This document shows positions 1 through 4,673 of a DNA stretch of 6,487 nucleotides, piece by piece. Within the stretch, counting starts at the first letter, position 1. Every line of letters begins with the position of its first letter. The notes under the pieces are model-generated. The model was not told the origin of the DNA. It saw only the letters and a program-made list of their open reading frames with translations, and did no database searches. The stretch lies in the NCBI GenBank assembly GCA_031264885.1, contig JAISDM010000010.1:1-6487 (forward strand). Reading direction: 5' to 3'. The position numbers and the translations under genes are program-made. This stretch comes from Peptococcaceae bacterium (GTDB lineage: Bacteria; Bacillota; Peptococcia; DRI-13; UBA5745).

Positions 1-999
1 TTATCCGTAATTGTTGATGAGATAGCTGAAACCGCCGGCGCCGTATTCGTTCAGAAAAAAATAATTTGAGAGGCTGCGCTGCCGCGCGGGATTGTTTTCA
101 TAAAGGATATCCCGGGTCAGCTCCGAAAGCCCCTCGTTCAGCCAGTATTCCGTGGAAGGCGGCTGTTTGCCGGGGTTTTTTAATAACTTATAACTGAAAT
201 TGATCAGATGCTGGAGCTCGTGAATGACGACGAGTGTGTTTGAGCTGTCGAGGGCGCTGACCTCCACGTAGAACATATCCGCGTAGTTGGAGCGGGGGTT
301 GCTGTTGGATCTCGGGTAGAAATTGGCGGAGGTAAAATAGCCCGCCACATTCGCCATAGACGGGTCTGTAAAATTGGTGATCAGCACGATGGCGCCGCCG
401 TTTGAGTCCAAATCGTAGGGCTGGCCGAAATATTTGTCATTGGCTGAATCGGGGTTCAGCATGAAATGGGAACTCTGTTCCAGCTGTTCCGCGTAGGCTA
501 AGGCCGCCGCCGACGGAACGCCGCCGGTGGGGAAGAATCGCTTTCTTTCCGGATAAAGCGCGGAATTGAATTTGTCGTTGACATAAATCAGCAGGTGGCT
601 GGTTTTGGCGACTAAGGTGGCCTGGATCGAGGTTTGGCCTTCATAGAAGCTTTGCTGGTGCCCGACCTCGGGAATGGCCAGCGCGCTGACGGCGGGATCG
701 CCGGTCATCCGCTCCCATAAGGCGTCGATTTCTTCCTGGGCAGGCGTGTAATCGGCGATGTCCGGGCCTATGACGCCCATGTCCGCCGCGTATGCGTCTG
801 CCGCGTATGCGTCTGTGGAGGCGCCGGCGCCTTCCGCAATCGGTTGGGCGGCGTCGGACCGCAAATGATAGGGGGTCCGAAGGTCCTCCAAACGCAGGAT
901 TTCGTCACGGACGGCGGCTTCGGGGGCTGCCGCCGCAAAAGCGCCGTTTTGAACGATCAAGAACAGGGTCAGAATCACTTGAAACAGTTTTCTTTTCAT
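1..999 (-). CDS. Secreted M30 (hyicolysin-like) zinc metallopeptidase
   Basis: The 332-residue protein starts with a signal peptide: a basic MKRK, a hydrophobic stretch to about residue 16, and a likely cleavage after AFA near residue 22. The catalytic motif HELQH is at residues 260-264, and WLNEGLSE at 286-293 supplies the probable third zinc ligand, Glu289. This HExxH plus downstream NEG-Glu arrangement, together with the upstream DLDSNGGAIVLIT segment (197-207), matches peptidase family M30. It should be exported and cleave proteins outside the cell. The ATG at 999 is well supported by AAGGAG (1008-1013, minus strand), 8 nt upstream, and by a good promoter at 1063-1091. Residues 64-73 contain a DAYAA duplication. 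The protein ends directly after a YLINNYG segment, where I would expect relatives to continue; the stop is the first triplet of the window, so a premature stop or truncation is possible but cannot be judged here. Family assignment is fairly sure; substrate is unknown. Confidence 0.82.
   Translation of the reverse strand: MKRKLFQVILTLFLIVQNGAFAAAAPEAAVRDEILRLEDLRTPYHLRSDAAQPIAEGAGASTDAYAADAYAADMGVIGPDIADYTPAQEEIDALWERMTGDPAVSALAIPEVGHQQSFYEGQTSIQATLVAKTSHLLIYVNDKFNSALYPERKRFFPTGGVPSAAALAYAEQLEQSSHFMLNPDSANDKYFGQPYDLDSNGGAIVLITNFTDPSMANVAGYFTSANFYPRSNSNPRSNYADMFYVEVSALDSSNTLVVIHELQHLINFSYKLLKNPGKQPPSTEYWLNEGLSELTRDILYENNPARQRSLSNYFFLNEYGAGGFSYLINNYG
785..814 (-). repeat. Perfect 2 x 15-bp tandem duplication inside the M30 gene
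   Basis: The unit GCCGCGTATGCGTCT occurs twice with no mismatch (785-799 and 800-814, plus-strand reading). It is in frame and duplicates a five-residue DAYAA unit in the presumed propeptide linker, between the signal peptide and the catalytic domain. The identity of the two copies suggests a recent slippage event; the position suggests little effect on catalysis. Confidence 0.85.
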
Positions 1000-1009
1000 C
1001 CATCGGTCT

Positions 1010-1039
1010 CCTTGTGTTGTATTTCCTTGTGTTGTATCT
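1010..1039 (-). repeat. 15-bp tandem duplication in the M30 leader, touching the ribosome-binding site
   Basis: CCTTGTGTTGTATTT (1010-1024) is repeated as CCTTGTGTTGTATCT (1025-1039) with one mismatch, plus-strand reading. On the mRNA strand this duplicates an ACAACACAAGG block. The copy next to the gene contributes the AAGG of the AAGGAG ribosome-binding site (1008-1013). The other copy leaves a second, weaker AAGG too far upstream to serve the ATG at 999. Confidence 0.8.
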
Positions 1040-1062
1040 TCGTGTTCTACTGGCTGGGAAAC

Positions 1063-1091
1063 AGTATATCATTGATGAATGGTCCGTTCAA
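1063..1091 (-). promoter_or_regulatory. Extended -10 sigma-A-type promoter for the M30 gene
   Basis: Read on the minus strand, TTGAAC (1091-1086) is followed by exactly 17 nt and then TATACT (1068-1063), with TGA directly before the -10 as an extended -10 element. Initiation would fall near 1056, giving a leader of roughly 57 nt that carries the 15-bp tandem repeat and the ribosome-binding site. The -35 lies in a short dyad, GTTCA-AG-TGAAC (1086-1097). Spacing and hexamers are close to consensus. Confidence 0.7.
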
Positions 1092-1145
1092 GTGAACTTT
1101 CCGCGGTTTGGGGTGGCAAAATATGGAGGGCTGCGCAAAATTTCG

Positions 1146-1174
1146 TTGAAGGCGGCGTTGGGTTATGATATACT
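1146..1174 (+). promoter_or_regulatory. Extended -10 sigma-A-type promoter reading right
   Basis: TTGAAG (1146-1151) is separated by 17 nt from TATACT (1169-1174), again with a TGA extended -10 element (1166-1168). The architecture is nearly the same as that of the divergent leftward promoter. A perfect TATAAT also occurs at 1188-1193 but has no suitable -35. The promoter now leads into an 8-codon orphan frame and the M28 fragment, and could contribute transcription of the ABC-F gene further down, because no terminator is visible between. Confidence 0.65.
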
Positions 1175-1191
1175 CGACGTACACGAGTATA
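1169..1191. promoter_or_regulatory. Candidate operator dyad over the rightward -10 and start site
   Basis: TATACTCG (1169-1176), a 7-nt spacer, and CGAGTATA (1184-1191) form a perfect inverted repeat with 8-bp arms. The left arm contains the -10 hexamer and the centre, 1180, coincides with the expected transcription start. A dyad in this position usually binds a dimeric repressor. No regulator gene is visible in the window, so the binding protein is unknown. A role as an RNA hairpin is less likely because the left arm lies upstream of the start site. Confidence 0.5.
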
Positions 1192-1221
1192 ATGAATCGC
1201 GGGTATGCGGAGAGATGAGGT

Positions 1222-1248
1222 ATGAATGATGAAATCAAAGTCTCATAG
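1222..1248 (+). other. Orphan 8-codon start (MNDEIKVS) downstream of the rightward promoter
   Basis: ATG at 1222 has a usable GGAG 9 nt upstream (1209-1212) and sits about 40 nt below the predicted transcription start, exactly where a gene should begin. It stops at TAG (1246-1248) after eight codons. It is not in frame with the M28 fragment that follows. It is either the surviving 5' end of a deleted gene, a small leader peptide, or chance. I favour the first because a good promoter and operator-like site otherwise have no gene. Confidence 0.3.
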
Positions 1249-1256
1249 ACCGCTTT

Positions 1257-1853
1257 GTGAATGAAGAACCGTCGCCGAAGCCCGGGAACGTTTTTCCGGA
1301 AGGCATAAAGACGGAGGGGTATCAGACATACACGTACTCCGACGATTTCTCGTACTATGCGGCGGGTGTGCCTTCCTTTATAAACGGCTTCCTTCTGCAG
1401 GAGGATATGAAGACCGTTTTCCCATTCTACGAGCGGTATTATCACACGAACTTTGATACGAAAGAGACCTACAACGAGGATGCCGCCCGCTTCAACACGG
1501 AGTTCTACGGCGCTCTCGCCATTCGCGTGGACCAAGCGCCCGCGCTGGAACTGGATTACACGGCGCAGTACGACAGGCTGCGCGCCGGATTGGACGCGGC
1601 GCTTGCGGAGGCCGCCGGCGCGGACTACGGCGGATACGCGAAGGCGGTCGAAGCCTACGGCGGCCAGGCCGTCAAGCTGACCGAAACGGTCGCCGCCGTC
1701 AACGCGCGATACGCGGAATTGCTCGCGGCGAACGCCTCGGACGCCGCGCAGAAGGATGTATACGCCGGCCTTGTGCGCGGGGAAATCGCCGCCATAAACA
1801 AACTGGCGGACGATATGGCCGCCATCGTTTCCGGCGTTTCGGATGTTTTTTAG
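1257..1853 (+). pseudogene. C-terminal-type fragment of an M28 zinc aminopeptidase
   Basis: The open frame (198 residues from GTG at 1257; open back to 1233) contains the distal part of an M28 peptidase catalytic domain: SDDFSYY (28-34) followed by AGVPS (36-40), then YYHTNFDT (61-68), in which His63 matches the last zinc ligand of the family. The Ala-rich remainder resembles the helical tail of secreted M28 enzymes. The earlier metal ligands (the HxD motif, bridging Asp and catalytic Glu pair), the signal peptide and the rest of the protein are missing, and M28 enzymes are normally well over 400 residues. No ribosome-binding site precedes the GTG, and a TGA at 1230-1232 closes the frame upstream. 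The right end may also be shortened. This is best read as a decayed remnant joined to an unrelated promoter. Expression as a short helper protein cannot be excluded. Confidence 0.65.
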
Positions 1854-1913
1854 CTTTTAATTTTATAGTTTTTAATTATGAAGGAATGATAGAATTAGGA
1901 GATTCGACGGCAT

Positions 1914-3848
1914 ATGGGGATTGTGGTTCAGGCCAACGGAATCAAGAAAGAATTCGGCGATTTTGTCCTGTTTCAGGATTTGAGTTTGGTATTGGAAGAA
2001 GGGGAGAAGGCGGGGTTGGTCGGCGCCAATGGCGCGGGCAAAACCACACTGGTACGGTGCCTGATGCAGAAAGAGCGCGTGGAGGCGGGAGCGGTGGGCG
2101 CCGCGCCGGGGATTTCCATAGGCTATTTGGAACAGCTGCCTGAAATCCCGGAGGATCAGACCCTGTTCTCCGCGGTGCTGGATATGTTTACGGATGTGTT
2201 TGCCCTCAGGGAATCCATGAATCTCATGGAGGAGCAGATGAGCCGGCTGGAGGGCAAGGCGCTGGAAGATATGATGAAGCGGTACGGAGAGTTGACGGAG
2301 GCATACGACAGGGAGGAAGGGTTCGCCTGTGAGGCCAAGGCCAAGAAGGTTCTCTTCGGTTTGGGCTTCTTGGAATCAGATTTTAACCGCGGGCTGGAAA
2401 GTTTCAGCGGCGGTGAAAAAACCCGGGTCAGCCTGGCGCGCCTGCTGGTGCGGGAACACCAGTTCTTAATACTGGACGAACCCACCAACCACCTGGACTT
2501 GGCGTCCATGGAATGGCTGGAGGACTATCTGAAATCCTATAAAAAAACCCTGCTGATCATTTCCCATGACCGGTATTTCCTGGATCAGACGACCCAAATT
2601 ACGTTTTTTATGGAAAACGGCCGGATCAAGCGGTATCCCGGATCCTACAGCCGCTTTCTGGAGTTGAAAACAGAAGAGGATTTGGCGTTGGGGCGCGTCC
2701 GGGAAAAACAGCAAAAGGAAATTGAGGCCCTGGAGGATTACATTGAGCGGAACCGGGCGGGCATCAAGTCCAAGCAGGCCCGGGGCAGGCAGAGCAGGCT
2801 GGATCGGATGGAAATCGTTCAGGCGCCCGTCAGGGAGCGCCGGATCGCCTTAAACAGCAAGAACGTCCAGATTTCCCGAAGCGGAGATAAGGTGCTGACC
2901 CTGGACGGGGTTTCCTTCGGATATCCGGGCCGGCCGCTTTTCAGCCGGCTTCAGGAAGAGGTGCGCTACCAGGAACGCGTGGCCTTGGTGGGGCCCAACG
3001 GCGCGGGCAAAACCACTTTGCTCAAGCTGATTATGGGTCAGTTAAGTATGGATGAGGGCAAAATCTACTGGGGCAGCAGGGTCAAGAAGGGTTATTTTGA
3101 CCAGGAACACGGAAATTTGCGCCGCGGGCGGACGGTGCTGGACGAGCTGATCCAAAGCTACAGCATGACCCTCCAGGAAGCCCGGGATCATCTGGCTCAG
3201 TTCCTGTTCCGGGAGGACGAAATTTATAAACGGATAGAGGATTTAAGCGGGGGAGAGCAGGGGCGGCTTTCTTTTTTAAAGCTGCTGCTCGAAAACGCGA
3301 ATTTTTTGATTTTGGACGAGCCGACCAACCATTTGGACATCGCCTCCAGGGAAGTCATTGAGTCGTTTTTGAAAAATTATCCCGGAACCATTCTGGCGGT
3401 GTCCCACGACCGGTATTTTTTGGACGCGATCGCGACCCGGATTCTGGAAATCGCCGATGACGGCGTCGTCTCGTACCTGGGCAACTACACCGATTATAAA
3501 ATGAGGAAAGCGGCGTCGAAGCTCCAGGCGGCCGCGGTAAAACCGGCGAAAGAAAAGAAAAAAACTCGCCCGGCAGGGGATTTGGCCAGAATCGACGGAG
3601 ATGCCGCCTTCAACCGCGCCCACAAAGTCAAATTGCGCAGCGGCGTCCAATTATTGGAGAAAGAAATCGAAACCGCCGAAACGCGGCTCCAGGAATTGTC
3701 CGCGGTTTTGACCGACGCCCAGACGTATCAAAGCAACGAAGCCGCGCTCAAGGAAATCATTCAGGAGTATCAAGCATTGGAAAAGAAGCTGCCGCTGATT
3801 TATAAGGATTGGGAGCAAGCCGCCGAGGAATTGGCGCAGCTGGAATGA
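1914..3848 (+). CDS. ABC-F family ATPase (YdiF/Uup-like translation factor)
   Basis: This complete 644-residue soluble protein has two ABC cassettes and no transmembrane segment. Cassette 1 has Walker A GANGAGKTT (37-45), signature SGGEKTR (165-171), Walker B LILDEP (185-190, catalytic Glu189) and switch His218. The charged interdomain linker, with KSKQARGRQSRLDRME (285-300), is the part that contacts tRNA in the ribosomal E site in characterised ABC-F proteins. Cassette 2 has GPNGAGKTT (360-368), SGGEQGR (445-451), LILDEP (465-470, Glu469) and His498. A Lys-rich stretch (543-551) leads to a C-terminal coiled coil (about 570-642), as in YdiF and Uup. All catalytic residues are intact. The ATG at 1914 is preceded by TTAGGAG (1895-1901) with a rather long 12-nt gap, but MGIVVQANGIKKEFG is a typical family N-terminus. 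The family acts on stalled or initiating ribosomes; some members give resistance to ribosome-targeting antibiotics, but nothing here (no attenuator leader, no long linker insert) points that way. It appears to be a single transcription unit ending at the 3849-3865 hairpin. Confidence 0.93.
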   Translation: MGIVVQANGIKKEFGDFVLFQDLSLVLEEGEKAGLVGANGAGKTTLVRCLMQKERVEAGAVGAAPGISIGYLEQLPEIPEDQTLFSAVLDMFTDVFALRESMNLMEEQMSRLEGKALEDMMKRYGELTEAYDREEGFACEAKAKKVLFGLGFLESDFNRGLESFSGGEKTRVSLARLLVREHQFLILDEPTNHLDLASMEWLEDYLKSYKKTLLIISHDRYFLDQTTQITFFMENGRIKRYPGSYSRFLELKTEEDLALGRVREKQQKEIEALEDYIERNRAGIKSKQARGRQSRLDRMEIVQAPVRERRIALNSKNVQISRSGDKVLTLDGVSFGYPGRPLFSRLQEEVRYQERVALVGPNGAGKTTLLKLIMGQLSMDEGKIYWGSRVKKGYFDQEHGNLRRGRTVLDELIQSYSMTLQEARDHLAQFLFREDEIYKRIEDLSGGEQGRLSFLKLLLENANFLILDEPTNHLDIASREVIESFLKNYPGTILAVSHDRYFLDAIATRILEIADDGVVSYLGNYTDYKMRKAASKLQAAAVKPAKEKKKTRPAGDLARIDGDAAFNRAHKVKLRSGVQLLEKEIETAETRLQELSAVLTDAQTYQSNEAALKEIIQEYQALEKKLPLIYKDWEQAAEELAQLE

Positions 3849-3865
3849 GGGGCGCTCCGCGCCCC
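3849..3865 (+). terminator. GC-rich hairpin directly after the ABC-F stop
   Basis: GGGGCGC (3849-3855), loop TCC, GCGCCCC (3859-3865) forms a perfect 7-bp stem starting at the base after the TGA. The downstream tract (GTTCCCAAGTTAGTTT) is only moderately T-rich, so intrinsic termination may be inefficient; the hairpin could also protect the 3' end of the mRNA. Confidence 0.5.
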
Positions 3866-3889
3866 GTTCCCAAGTTAGTTTACATAATA

Positions 3890-4339
3890 CTGATTATCGG
3901 AAGTAAAACGCCCGCGTTTTTCCGTTCATAATCAGGTAATGTGGCTGATCTGGGTTTGTTGGCTTATTTGAAGTTCGTTGTGCGTTTTTCTTCCGATAAT
4001 CAGGTTTGCGTGGGCGATCCGGGCTTGGGCGGCTTATTTGACTTCGTGGACGTTCATGCTGCGTCGGAAGTAAAACGCCGTTATTTTTCCGTTCATAATC
4101 AGGTAATGTGACTGATCTGGGTTTGGGCGGATTATTCTGTGTTCGTTGTGCGTTTTGCTTCCGATAATCAGGGTACCGTGGGCGATCCGGGTTTGGGCGG
4201 CTTATTGGACTTCGTGGACGTTCGTGCTGCGTTGGAAGTAAAACGCCCGTATTTTTCCACCCTCAATCAGGCTGAGTGATCTATCTGGGTTTGGGCGGAT
4301 TATTCTGAGTTCGCTTTGCGTTTTGCTTCCGATAATCAG
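3890..4339. repeat. 450-bp MITE-like array: terminal inverted repeats around a 168-bp tandem repeat
   Basis: The ends are 22-bp inverted repeats with one mismatch: the left (3890-3911) reads CTGATTATCGGAAG then TAAAACGC, and the right (4318-4339) reads GCGTTTTG then CTTCCGATAATCAG. The interior is a tandem repeat of period 167/168 bp (about 2.7 copies, starting near 3898, 4065 and 4233). A 13-bp module GGAAGTAAAACGC alternates with its reverse complement at 3899 (+), 3982 (-), 4066 (+), 4150 (-), 4234 (+) and 4318 (-), that is every 83-84 bp. A second sub-repeat, GATCYGGGYTTGGGCGG-like, recurs in direct orientation at 3947, 4016, 4114, 4184 and 4282, so each 168-bp unit is itself made of two diverged halves (about 69 and 98 bp). 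Each module can pair with the one before or after it, allowing alternative long hairpins. No obvious target-site duplication and no sustained reading frame is seen. It could be an expanded miniature inverted-repeat element, a structured RNA region, or a protein-binding array. Confidence 0.8.
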
Positions 4340-4366
4340 GTGTATCCCCGTACAGACGCATCATTC

Positions 4367-4405
4367 ACGGTACCGTAGGGGCGGCATTTTGCCGCCCGTG
4401 ACCGT
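4367..4405. repeat. REP-like GC-rich hairpin element
   Basis: GGGCGGC (4379-4385), loop ATTTT, GCCGCCC (4391-4397) is a perfect 7-bp stem. It is enclosed by ACGGT (4367-4371) and ACCGT (4401-4405), which can pair around it with unpaired bases between. ACGGTACCGT (4367-4376) is also a palindrome in its own right. The GTAGGGGCG...CGCCCG form resembles short dispersed intergenic hairpins I associate with clostridial genomes; that resemblance is from memory. The 3' side has no T run, so it is not a convincing terminator on the plus strand. Confidence 0.6.
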
Positions 4406-4466
4406 CCAAAACAACAAAAATCGCATGGAAACGCACCCTAAATATTGCCGGGCTTGTCTATCCTCC

Positions 4467-4540
4467 GTCATTCTGGGCTTGTCCCAGAATCCAAAAATGA
4501 TAAACAAAGAACCTAGATGCTGAGACGAGCCCAGAATGAC
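4467..4540. repeat. 74-bp palindromic repeat element with 25-26 bp inverted ends
   Basis: The left end (4467-4492) begins GTCATTCTGGGC and the right end (4516-4540) finishes GCCCAGAATGAC. The two arms are inverted copies with about three mismatches around a 23-bp A/T-rich centre. The left arm also folds on itself: ATTCTGGG (4470-4477), loop CTTGT, CCCAGAAT (4483-4490). Elements of this style occur as dispersed repeats in many bacteria. No clear target-site duplication flanks it; a run of seven A follows on the right (4541-4547). Confidence 0.65.
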
Positions 4541-4565
4541 AAAAAAATGGCGTCGGAATGGCAAG

Positions 4566-4673
4566 ATGTTTCGCGAAAAATGTGGACGCTGTCTCTGCGG
4601 AGAAACGCGGGCGGACATCGACGTGAAAGAAGAAAACATCAAGGAGGGATTTATCTATGGCAACATGCGTTAA
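4566..4673 (+). CDS. Possible 35-residue Cys-containing small ORF overlapping the next gene
   Basis: An open frame from ATG 4566 (in-frame alternative ATG 4536, giving 45 residues) ends at TAA 4671-4673, 17 bases inside the zinc-ribbon gene. It encodes a CGRCLCGE cluster followed by an acidic ADIDVKEENIKEG stretch, with codons that look unremarkable for a real gene. No good ribosome-binding site precedes either ATG. If translated, it would run across the AAGGAGG of the next gene and could couple or interfere with its initiation. It may equally be chance or a remnant of an older gene. I do not recognise it. Confidence 0.22.
   Translation: MFREKCGRCLCGETRADIDVKEENIKEGFIYGNMR
4641..4647 (+). 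promoter_or_regulatory. Strong ribosome-binding site AAGGAGG fixing the start of the zinc-ribbon gene
   Basis: AAGGAGG lies 9 nt before ATG 4657, the best Shine-Dalgarno sequence in the window. It selects a start that places the first CxxC at residues 4-7. No convincing promoter was found between 4541 and 4640, so transcription may begin further upstream, inside or before the repeat elements. Confidence 0.75.

Noticed and set aside
792..1229. Plus-strand open frames of 145 and 83 codons over the start of the M30 gene
   Set aside because: They are antisense to a well-supported gene with a signal peptide and promoter, have Arg-rich shadow-type composition, and show no domain.
1222..1248. Leader-peptide attenuator for downstream genes
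   Set aside because: No terminator/antiterminator pair and no run of a single amino-acid codon is present; kept only as an orphan gene start.
1047..1535. Open frame of 162 codons on the minus strand
   Set aside because: It lies antisense to the M28 fragment and covers the divergent promoters; it has no recognisable motif and no supporting ribosome-binding site was noted.
2156..3650. Several minus-strand open frames within the ABC-F gene
   Set aside because: They mirror conserved Walker B and signature regions on the opposite strand and have no independent features.
1914..3848. Antibiotic-resistance ABC-F determinant with attenuator leader
   Set aside because: No leader peptide or attenuator hairpin was found in the 60-bp upstream gap, and the C-terminal coiled coil matches the housekeeping YdiF/Uup type.
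3890..4339. CRISPR array
   Set aside because: The repeat unit is 168 bp, the spacing elements are themselves repeated rather than unique, and module orientation alternates.
3890..4339. Decayed repeat-protein gene (168 bp is 56 codons)
   Set aside because: In the most open frame the same stop codon recurs in each unit, so it is unlikely to have been coding in recent history.
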